Translations under genes and position numbers: made by a program | Origin: Pegoplata infirma | Taxonomy: Eukaryota; Arthropoda; Insecta; Diptera; Anthomyiidae | Direction of reading: 5' to 3' | Assembly: GCA_963921195.1 (NCBI GenBank) | Contig: OY992539.1 | Span: 216,362,314-216,426,313, forward strand | DNA length: 64,000 nucleotides | Notes under the pieces: model-generated | What the model was told of the DNA's origin: nothing | The model's input: the letters and a program-made list of their open reading frames with translations, nothing else | Database searches by the model: none | Shown: positions 13,001-25,000 of the stretch, piece after piece | Numbering within the stretch: position 1 is the stretch's first letter | How the letters are laid out: the number at the start of each line of letters is the position of its first letter

Positions 13001-16000
13001 AGTGAGTACAATTTTTTTGTAAGTGGATGTGACTTAGTGGTAAAGGGTACAAAAAGGTTTGTCACTACGATTGTAACACAGCGAAATATTTGTTATACAT
13101 ATATTCGTGATTCTCGATCGATTTCCAGTCGATCAAGCGATACCCGTCTGTCTGTTGATAAAAGATTTTTAAGAAAAACAAGGATGCCATGAGTGCAGAT
13201 GTAAATTTTTAAAAAGTTGTAGATTTTATTAGTGTCCGACCGAATATTCGGCTTCGGCCAAAAAGCACTATTCGGCTTCGGCCACATTTTTGGCCGAATA
13301 TGGCCGAATACCGAATAATTGTGTAAAAGTTGTATTCACGTGGTGAGTTTCGATCGAAAAAAAAATTACTCTCAAAAAAATTTTTATTTACAAAAATGTC
13401 TAAAAAAATTTTTTTGATTAAAATAAATCGTTCTAGACAACGTTTTTATACATTTGTGTATTCCGCCAAGTCGAGTTTTTCTTTTTTCTTGTTTTTACTA
13501 AAAAAATATTTTTTTTTTAAATATTCGGTTTCGGCCGAATAGTGAAAATTAGGCCGAATATTCGGCTTCGGCCAAAAAAGGTGTATTCGGTCGGACACTA
13601 GATTTTATAGGGTAATTGTACGTAAAAATGGGAGAAGTAGTTCAAAAGTTATGAGTGACAGTGTAAGGACACTTTGGATAATTTGTATATTTCACACAAT
13701 ATGAAAATACAAAAGTACAATAACTCGGTACCGGGTTATGTGAACGAAATTGGACATAGATTATTTTATCATTGCAAAGATTCGCACCAAATTACACAAT
13801 GGGGCGTGGCACCTAACATATAACCCGAAATTTCAAAGTAATTCGAAAAAAAAATTTGAAAAAAAAATCAGCTACAAAATATTTTTTTTTTCTTTCTGTG
13901 CACATTTGGCATATAAATTAAAGCATTTTGTATTTTTTTATGTTAAATGAATCTCGCGTGAATCGTTAGTAATTTTTTATATACTCACGTGAGCGTGAGA
14001 AGAACAAAAAAAAATCGCGAGTGAGTAAAATTATTGATTGAATTTTTTGTGCTATAAAAAAATATTCTGTGTTTTGTTCAGCATTTTGTTTTTAGTTTTG
14101 GATTAAAATAAAAAAATAACATAAAACCAAAAATTTGCGCTACTTCATATTTATTAATTTTAGCATGCTGAGCACGAATACAAAAAATCTCAGATATCGG
14201 AATAACGGTTTTTGAGATAACGATATTTTAATTTTGCTAAACAATCGCAGTTTTTTCCCACATTCAGAAAAAAATTTAAAAAATGTATTTGAATTTTCAT
14301 TTTAGACCTTTAAATTGAGAAACAATATTTCATGTAAGCACGATCTGAGCGAAATTGTACAAATTTAAACTGTGGCGCCCGGAGATCAAACTTTAGGATT
14401 TTAAAAAAATGTATAACAAATATATTATATTCCCAGGAAATTTTATTGGAACAAATTCCTGGTTCAATAGATTCTTGAATATATTCTACGGTAATCACAA
14501 CAACATTTTCAATGTAAAATAATTTTTCAAAAAAACTACTTGCTCTAAAAACGATTGCTTTCGGGACAATTTTAAACAAAAATCATTGATTCTGGAATGT
14601 TAAGTAGAACCGGTTGCAGGGTAATTTAATGCGTATTTTGTAAACGTGATTACATCGTGAGTGTGATTAATTTGTTTTCTACTCACGTGAACGTGCATGA
14701 GTAAACAAAAATGTTCGTGCGCGATCGTGATTAAAAAGTAACTCACTATGCCATCTCTAGTTTAGACCCAGTTGGTGGAGTTGGAGTTTGAGAAATAATG
14801 AATTCTCAAAAAATTGAATCGACCCGGAAAGTAGTGGGCTCTTTAGTTAGTTAATAATAAAAATTAAATTAAACTTACATTATATCACCCTTCACAATAT
14901 CCACATAATCAGGAGAACGAGCATAATAGCCACCTTCGGTTAAAGCACCCCAGAAATTACTCCACAATTCATTATATTTACTGACAACAGGAGCAATAAA
15001 TTGCCTAATAAAATAAAATAAAATAAAATAAAATAAATGAATAAAAATTAATTAGAATTATGTGATGGTAAAAAATAAATATAAAATCGTACTTATTTAA
15101 AGTCAAAAGTTCACGCAAAACTTCAACATCATCAATTTGAACATCAGCATCCACAAATAAAATATAGTCAACTTCTTTTTGTTTGGCTTGTTGTCTAAAA
15201 AGTTCAAAAATATTTTTTTAATAATTTATTAGTTTATTTTAAGAGATTTATATAAAAAAAAAACGGAAAGCGAAAAATCGTCAAAAGATACAAACAACTT
15301 TATGTTTTCTTCGATGTGAATTTAGTTTTTTTTTTACTTTTGGTTTTTTCGCTTACCGCTCGAACTAAAACTAATCTCTTCATTAGATATTTTATTTTAA
15401 AGAATGTTTTATAAATCGATTTTAAACATGGTTTGAAAATTGTCCTAATATTAGACGGAATTCATTATGAATTCTTATCTAGTATCGTTATCATTTAAAA
15501 ATATATTCTAAATATTTCTAAAGTAGTTAACCCATAATATTGGGTTAACCGAGATAACAATAAAAAATACGAACTCTATTGGTTAAATATTTTAAACACT
15601 TACAAAGCTAATTGCCGGGCTCTTCTTTCATCAAATTGATCTGTAGACAAAACCACTTTTGAAGATAAATATTCAGATTCGAAACGTTTTGAATGAGATT
15701 TAGCTAAAGAATCATGAAATTCTACACCACTGTAGATAAAAAGATGCATTTTATTTTTAGGATAATTAATTTTGGCAGTATTATTTAAGAACATATCAAA
15801 GAAAGGAACAGCTTGGGTAACCATAATGGCCAAAGTTACAACAGGTAAATTTTTATCCTAAAAAAAAAAACAAAACACAAAAACATTAAATCAATTTTAT
15901 TTTAAAATTTCGAAAAAATAATGTTAAAAACTTACATCCAATTCCAAACGATCTTCTTGACACAACAAACAATGGCCATTAAATGTTTTAGCCAAATAAT

Positions 16001-19000
16001 TAGCAAAGGCATTCAACTCCACTTTGCTGCCACCATTACCATGTAAAATGCTAGGTGTGGTTAGGAAATTTATATTTTTCAATACTCCTCTATTGGAATC
16101 TAAATCTACATCTAATTTGACATCATCTTTAGCACCATTTAAATTTTGAAACAACGATGAAGTGGTATCCAATTTAAGGCCCAATTTTTCTCTTAAGTCT
16201 TCATTTAAGAAAATATTTGTATAATATAGTTGATCGTCATCGGTATCTGTAAGAGGTGTTTCTAATAGAGCCCATACTTGTGGAGCATAACCAATAAAGG
16301 CACCCGAATTAAGAAACTGTGAAGCTTTAGAATCTACTGTAGGATATAGAGACGCCAAATTTGCATCAGGCCAGCAATATTTTTCAGCAGAAAAGAATAG
16401 CTTAGCACCAGAATCTTTGAATTTTTGTAAAATTTCTGATAAGCCAGTAGTGAAAAGGACATCGTAGCTGGAATAAGGAAGAAAATACAAATACATAAGT
16501 AATAATAAAAAAAACAATTAAAATAGTTGAACTCGTTCTTGCCGGCTATATTGATACCCTAAACAAAGTCCAAAAGATTGTTGCAAAAAAAACTTTAATT
16601 GAAAAAGAATTTTTGAAGCTAAATTTTGGTGAAAAAAAATGGTGACTAAAAATACTAGTGGAAAAACATTTGTAAAAAAACAAGTGAAAGTGTTAAAGTT
16701 CTTTAGTTCTTATATGGCATTCACACTAGCGACCTTAAACAAGTTGGTCAACAAAACACCAGTAGCAGAATAAAAACGTAATGGACACAGAACAAAGACT
16801 TTTTTAAACATCTCATTCTTGAACACTTCAAACAGCAAGTGTGAACGCCGTATTATACTCTTCAACATGTTTAAAAAGAAAATTCACAGAGGCGTTTGTT
16901 TTTTTTTTTTTTGGTGGGGGGGGGGGAGTTTATCCGCCGGGGTTTATGACCAAAAAATGTTTTCTTGTTTATTTATTATTCTTTTTGCAATAACGCTACA
17001 CAATTTTTTTCATTATTTAAACTATTTTTTTAAATCCACGCCATCAAAAGGAAACAACACCAAAAAAAATTATGTTTCCAGAGGTTGGTATAGTTTTTAA
17101 AGGGGAACTTTCCCCCTGTATGCTCGCTATTTTATTAAGAATTGCATCATGTAATCTCAAAGACAGACGGACATTTAAAGAATACTACTTTATGGGGTCC
17201 CGATTGATATGTCGATGCGTTACAAACGGAATGACAAAGCAAGTCTACCCCCATACCGTGGTTGGAGGGTATAAAAATGTTGTTGAAAAAATTATTTAAA
17301 AAAAATTAAAAAATTAACAAAAAAATGTTGATGGTAAAAAAAACTTTGGGTGAAATAAACTTTTAGGCAAAGAAAATTTAGAGTGAAAAAGTTTTTTGTG
17401 TAAAAAAAATTTTCGTATTTAAATTCCATTCTGTTTTAAATTCCGTTCGACATTTTTCCTATTTAGTCGCTGATTCTAAGACATTTTTCCTATATAAAAA
17501 AGTCTCAGATTCTGAGACATTTTTCCTATATAGAAAGTCTCAGATTCGGAGAGACATTTTTCCTATATAGAAAAAGTCTCAGATTCTGAGACATTTTTCT
17601 TATATAGAAAAAGTATCCGATTCTGAGGCATTTTTCCTATAGGGAAATTAGTCTCAGATTCTGAAACATTTTTTCTATATCGAAAGTCTCAGATTCTGAA
17701 AAATGTTTCCTACATAGAAAAAGTCTCAGATTCTGAGACATTTTTCTTATGTAGAAAAAGTCTTAGATTCTGAGACATTTTTCCTATATAGAAAAAGTCT
17801 CCGAATCTGAGACATTTTTTGATGTACAGTCAAACCCGGTTATAACGAACTCCGAGGGACCAGTAAAAATAGTTCGTTATAAGCTAAGTTCGCTATAAAG
17901 CGAGGTATATTTTATGTCAACCTTGTTTTATTTTCAAAAAAAAATTTCAATTTTGTTTTATTTGAGGTTTTCTTAAAATAAACCACTCATTGAGAAGAAA
18001 ACATTAAATATATAAAAAAAATTATCAAAATTACACTGCGGAACACTAAAAAATAAACAAGAGTTACGACCATCATTTCTATATATTTCGGACATGCTGA
18101 ATCGAATGGCGTACTCCGTTTTTCGATGTATGGTACAGTTTTCTTGTAAAATGTCATTAAAGATTGGCTAATTTTCAGCTGCTTTTTTAACAAAAAAAAT
18201 TCCAAAGCTAATGATTTTTAAATTTTATGGCATTGAAAACAAAGATATAACTTGTAGCAATATTTCTAATATAAATTTGGTTTAAAGCTTTTCATCTTAA
18301 CCCCTTTAATTCGCGGATTTCTTAATTTTTTTAAGTTTTCGCGAAATTAACCGCTAAATTGGTCTCTGATAAAAAACTTGCATTTTGTGGATCATAAAGG
18401 CGTCCATGACACTACGAATAGTGGACAAAAAACATCTATGTTATATGGACCATCATGAAGAAAATCGCGAAAAACCGTTTTTTTGCTTATGGCAGCATCA
18501 CTTTAGGAGATGATTTGAGTCTTCATCTTTTAGTATATAATGTGGGAACCTTAAACAATGAACTGACACAAAATTTGTCCAAAAAAAGTTTTCATTTGCA
18601 AAAGTTTTCTTAACAAAAACTATAATTATTGTATCGCAAACACTGAAATAACAGTTTTTATTAAGATAACTTTTGCAAATGAAAACTTTTTTGGACAAAT
18701 TTTGGGTCAGTTCATTGTTTAAGGTTCCCACATTATACATGGTGATTCAGTCACGACCCGCCATTTTAGGGCATTTTGAAAAGGTAAGACGTAGGGCTAT
18801 CTTTCAAGAGAGAAAAAAATATAAGTTACCTGCCATCTAGCTGAATAAATTGAGGTTATGTGCAAATTTGTATGTCTTTTTTTCAAATTTTATTTTTAAA
18901 AGCTCTGTATCTCGACGATTTCACTTTATTTTAATTTTTTTGTTATTGAATCTGAAAGGTCTCCTAATGAAATTTCCAACAAGCCCAAAAACAAAAAAAT

Positions 19001-22000
19001 CGGACCACAGGTTCAGAAGTCATCAATTTTACCCTACTACCCTCTAACCACTAATCCGAACATTTTCAAACCGCTGCCATTTCGCACACATGCATTTTCG
19101 GGGGATGGTCGTAATGGACATATTTTCATGAAATGAGCCAAGGAATACACTGGTAAAATTCGGCGGGTCGTGACTGAATCACCCTGTATACTAAAAGATG
19201 AAGCCACAAATCATCTCCTAAAGTGATGCTGCCATATACAAAAAAACGGTTTTTCGCGATTTTCTTCATGATGGTCCATATAACATAGATGTTTTTTGTC
19301 CACTATTCGTAGTGTCATGGACGCCTTTATGATCCACAAAATGCAAGTTTTTTATCAGAGACCAATTAAGCGGTTAATTTCGCGAAAACTTAAAAAAATG
19401 AAGAAATCCGCGAATTTAAGGGGTTAAGATGAAAAGCTTTAAACCAAATTTATATTAGAAATATTGCTACAAGTTATATCTTTGTTTTCCATGCCATAAA
19501 ATTTAAAAATCATTAGCCTTGGAATTTTTTATATTAAAAAAGCAGCTGAAAATCAGCCAATCTTTAATGACATTTTACAAGAAAACTGTACCATACATCG
19601 AAAAACGGAGTACGCCATTCGATTCAGCATGTCCGAAATATATTGAAATGATGGTCGTACCTCTTGTTTTCTAAAATAGTGGTTAGTTTTGTCACGCAGT
19701 GTTATAATACATATTAACCAATAATTTCTAACCTTTTGAGAGTTTGGTAAACATAATTGCTGCAAATTTAAAAATATTTATGGGAGTTCGTTATAAAAAG
19801 GTAAATATACATGAAATTGTGTTCGTGGGACCATAATAAGTAGTTCGTTTTAACCGAGGATTCGTTATAACCGAGTTCGTTATAAAAGAGGTATTTTGTG
19901 TGAAAATTGTTACCAAAACGTCGGGACTTTAGAATTAGTTCGTTATAACCGAGAATTCGTTATAACCGAGTTCGTTATAACCGAATTCGACTGTATATAG
20001 AAAATAAATAGAAAAGGGGTATCTAATAAAAAAGTATCAGAATCTGACACATTTTTCCCATTGAAAAGTCTTAAGATTCTGACTGATTTTTCCTATAGCA
20101 AAAGTTTTGGATTTTGTCAAATTTTTCCTATATATAGAAAAAGACTCACGAGTCCTATAGAAAAAGTATCAGTTTCTATAACATTTTTTTACAGAAAAAG
20201 TTTCACATTATGTGACATTGCTCCTACAGAAAATTTTTAGATACTGCGACATTTTTGCTATAGGAATATATAAAAAAGTTTCAAATTTTGAGACAGAAAA
20301 GTCTTAGATTATTTGAAATTTTCTTATTTTATCACAGATTTTATAGGAAAATTTGTTCATATGTATTTATTTCTTACCTATCTGTAAATAAGATAATTGT
20401 ATCCTTTTCATCTTTTAATGGCTGAATAGCTTCTCTTAAAAGATTAACTTTAAAACCACCACCGGGTCCCTCCATATTTCCACCCTTCCATTCTTGATCC
20501 AAACCCAGAGGTGTAACCTAAATTTAATCAAAAAAAGAAAAATACGAACATTAACAAATTGATATTAAATTAAAAAAAAAAAAAAAACACAAAAACAAAA
20601 TACATCAACAATTAAAAAACTAGATCGTTAAAAACAAAAGAGAAAGCTGTTATCAGTTGCATAATAAAACATAAGTCATTTATAAGACCGGGAATTACAA
20701 ATAAAGATTTTAGCTCAGTTATAGCTCTAATCTCATATAACCCTAACTTTAAAGGTCAATAAACGTCACATTTGTCAACCCACCAAAACAAAAAACACAA
20801 TTTTTTGGTGTTGACAACTGATAAAAACCGCCAGTAAAAATTGAGTCAAAAATGTATTTATATCAAAATGTTGAGTAAAAATAATATTGAAATCTGTATA
20901 CGTGACTCAAAAAAAAAAAAACATTGATGTTCTTTTGTACTGGACATATAATCTTAAATCTTTTTTTGTATATAAAAACAATCGTTAATACCAAGTAAAT
21001 GGAAAAATCTAGAACATAATGTGGGACAGCGTTAATGTCTGGTTACAAAAAAAATCTTAAAGATGATGTGGTTCTATTAAGATTTTGAAAAAAAAAAATA
21101 ATGGAGAAAACAAAAAAACACATTTCTATAATCAACATGTGTTAGAAACTAAACTAAAACAAATAAAATAAAAAAAAAACATAAAATTGATAATAAAAAA
21201 AAAAAACTAAATAAAAATCATTAAAAATGACCGGATGCATTGTAAGAAAAAGAATCTGAGAAACTTGAATTTAGGAATGATTTGTGTTTTGATATTTGAA
21301 AAATGCATTAAATTACAAACAATTTTGAAGAAAAAGCCAATTATATAAATTTAAGTTTAACAATTTTGAATTTAATAAACAAATTTTTAATAGATTTTTT
21401 ACAATTTCGAATTAAAAATCGAAAGTTAGTTTAATTTCGAATTAAAAATCGAAAGTAAGTTTAATTTCGAAAAATCGAAATTAAAACTTTTTTAATTCAT
21501 AAATTGAAATTTTAGTTAATTTACTCAATAATCACTTTAAGTTTTGTTATCATAAAGTCAAGTATCAATTCATTTACTTAAAATTGTTTTTCAGCCTCTG
21601 TAAGTTTAAAATTGCCAAACAAAATTTCTTAAAAAATTCTGCGCACAAAAAAAACCTTGCAACATTTGAACTTTAAATTTATATATTTTTTAAAAATCTT
21701 GTTTCTTCTTCAATTTTATTTATTGCGTTTAATTAACATACGCTTAAATAAACAACCGGTAACCGGTATTTTTTTTTTTAATTTTTGTTAAAACCACCAT
21801 AAAATCTAACTGTTTTTATCTATTAAATAAATCATTAGTAAATTGTGTATTAATGATGCAAAACACACAATCAATAATGATTGAAATGTTAAAGCATTAA
21901 AATAAATTTAAATTGGTTCTACAAATTATAATATTAAAAACAAACGAAGACACTCAGAACTAGTTTACTTCATTTACATATAAAATAGAATATCTATAAA

Positions 22001-25000
22001 ATATGAGATACTAAAGATGCTTTTTTATATTTCTTTCATTAATTGTTTATTGTATTTGAATGTCTGTTGTTGTGGTTGTTTCAGAGAAAGGTGTCAATTT
22101 TTATTTGCATATATTTAAAAACTTACCTCAATATCGTAAACTTTAGCTGAACGCATGTACCTTAAGAAACCATCAGTACGGTCTGTGGCTACAGTAAATA
22201 CTTTTATTTTAGCTGGAAAGGAATAAAAACGAAAATTAGTATTAAATAAAAATATATAATAAATTCGGATAAACCGAAAAATCCAACAGATTCTAAAATC
22301 CTGAAAAAATTTTCTATATAAAAAAAGTCTCATAATCTGACTCATTTTTTCTATATAGAAAAAGTCTCAAAATCTGAGAAATTTTTTCTATATAGAAAAA
22401 GTCTCAGAATCTGATACATTTTTTCTATATAGAAAAAGTCTCACAATCTGAGACATTTTTTCTATATAGAAAAAGTCTCACAATCTGAGACATTTTTTCT
22501 GTACACAAAAATTCTCACAATCTGAAACATTTTTTCTATATAGAAAAAGTCTCACAATCTGAGACATTTTTTCTATATAGAAAAGGTCTCACAATCAGAG
22601 ACATTTTTTCTATATAGAAAAAGTCTTACAATCTGAGACATTTTTTCTGCATAGAAATAATCTCAAAATCTTAGACATTTTTTTTTCTACATAGAAAAAG
22701 TCTCAGAATTTGAGATATTTTTTTCTATGTATATAGAAAAAGTCTCAGAATCTTAGAAAATTTTTCTACATAGAAAAAATATCAGAATCTGAGAAATTTT
22801 TTCTAGATAGAAAAAGTATCAGAATCTGAGAGAAAAAGTCTGATAAAAAAATCTCATAATCTGAGACATTTTTTCTATTTAGAAAAAGTCTCTTAATCTG
22901 AGTGTTTTTTGCTTTATAAAAAAAGTCTATGAATCTGGGACACTTTTTTTTGTATAGAAAAAGTCTCAAAATCTGAAAAATTTTTTCTATATAGAAAAAG
23001 TCTCACAATCTGAGACATTTTTTCTATATAGAAAAAGTTTCACAATCTGCGCCATTTTTTTTATATAGAAAAAGTCTCACAATCTGAGACATTTTTTCTA
23101 TATAGAAAAAGTCTCACAATCTGAGACATTTTTTCTATGTAGAAAAAGTCTCACAATCTGAGACATTTTTTCTATATAGAAAAAGTCACACAATCTGAGA
23201 CATTTTTTCTATATAGAAAAAGTCTCAATCTGAGACATTTTTTCTATATAGAAAAAGTCTCACAATCTGAGACATTTTTTCTATATAGAAAAAGTCTCAC
23301 AATCTGAGACATTTTTTCTATATAGAAAAAGTCTCACAATCTGAGACATTTTTTCTATATAGAAAAAGTCTCACAATCTGAGACATTTTTTCTATATAGA
23401 AAAAGTCTCACAATCTGAGACATTTTTTCTATATAGAAAAAGTCTCACAATCTGAGACATTTTTTCTATATAGAAAAAGTCTCACAATCTGAGACATTTT
23501 TTCTATATAGAAAAAGTCTCACAATCTGAGACATTTTTTCTATATAGAAAAAGTCTCACAATCTGAGACATTTTTTCTATATAGAAAAAGTCTCACAATC
23601 TGAGACATTTTTTCTATATAGAAAAAGTCTCACAATCTGAGACATTTTTTCTATATAGAAAAAGTCTCACAATCTGAGACATTTTTTCTATATAGAAAAA
23701 GTCTCACAATCTGAGACATTTTTTCTATATAGAAAAAGTCTCACAATCTGAGACATTTTTTCTATATAGAAAAAGTCTCACAATCTGAGACATTTTTTCT
23801 ATATAGAAAAAGTCTCACAATCTGAGACATTTTTTCTATATAGAAAAAGTCTCACAATCTGAGACATTTTTTCTATATAGAAAAAGTCTCACAATCTGAG
23901 ACATTTTTTCTATATAGAAAAAGTCTCACAATCTGAGACATTTTTTCTATATAGAAAAAGTCTCACAATCTGAGACATTTTTTCTATATAGAAAAAGTCT
24001 CACAATCTGAGACATTTCCCAGTTGGGAAAAAAAAATCACTGCTGACTCTTCCTTTATGAAATTGCCGACATCTTCATACAATTTTTCAAAATGTCCCCA
24101 ATGAAATGTCAGCAGTATCCACCAGTATAGGTGGCCACCAACAATTCGTTACAACCGCTAACCAACTGTCATTGGGGACATTTTTAAAAATTGTGTGAAG
24201 ATGACAGCAATTTTATAAAGGGAGAGTCAGCAGTATGTCAGTAGTGATTTTTTTTGCCGACTGGGTTTTTCTATATAGAAAAAGTTTCAGAATCTGAGAC
24301 ATTTTTCTATATAGAAAAAGTATCAGAATCTGGGAGATTCTTATATATCTCAGTTTCTGAGACTTTTTCGAAAAAATGTCACAATCTAAACAATTTTTTC
24401 TATATTGAAAAAGTCTGAGACAATTTTTCTATATAGAAAAACTTGAGAATCTGATATATTTTTTCCTTCTTTGCGATTTAGAGTAGTTTTTATCGTCTTT
24501 TACTAAAAAATGTGTACAAAAACCTTTTAAGAGTATTCTTTTGACCTACATAAAGAACAAACATGTTTTGAAATCAACTCCTATACAAAAGATGAGCTTA
24601 GTAAGTTTAAGTCTTACCATGACATCATCATTTAAACTGAATCCTTTTAATACCCAGACAATAAACTTGTTGAACTGTTTTTTCAACTTAAACCGGAAAA
24701 CAATCCTTTGATAATTTCATTCATATTCTAGGAATTTTAAAATATGTATCTCTCAAACAATCTGGAAATGCATTCATTCATACTAAAATTTAAATAAACA
24801 AAATTGTTTATAGTGCATAAAGTAATGAAATGAGCTCATATTTATATACCATATGAGGTATTCCACATTATTTGTCAGAAATATGTCTTATGGTGCTAGG
24901 TCCTTAAGTTCGTAACTTAACCTTACCAACTTCTAAATTACGGTATTTTTAAAAGTTTTTTTGTGTTTTTGTTTATTAAACGAAGCAATTGTATGTCAAA

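Larger units (their letters stand above)
18034..19701. mobile_element. Long-arm foldback element (CACTGCG termini) nested inside the preceding element
   Basis: Arms of roughly 500 bp: the left arm at 18034-18537 (for example GGACATGCTGAATCGAATGG at about 18091) reappears reversed at 19195-19701. The arms are highly similar. The centre and the left arm each received another insertion. Confidence 0.7.
17827..19993. mobile_element. pogo/Tc1-like TIR element carrying nested inverted-repeat elements
   Basis: Left end CAGTCAAACCCGGTTATAAC and right end GGTTATAAC...CGAATTCGACTG are inverted repeats flanked by TA (17825-17826, 19994-19995). TTCGTTATAA motifs repeat subterminally. It is inserted in an S1 satellite array. 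No transposase is readable; the interior is a stack of further foldback elements. Confidence 0.75.

Noticed and set aside
22283..24017. Regular direct repeats resembling a CRISPR array
   Set aside because: The 37-bp units abut one another, the supposed spacers are the same TTTTTTCTATATAGAAAAAG sequence each time, and the genome is eukaryotic with spliced genes.
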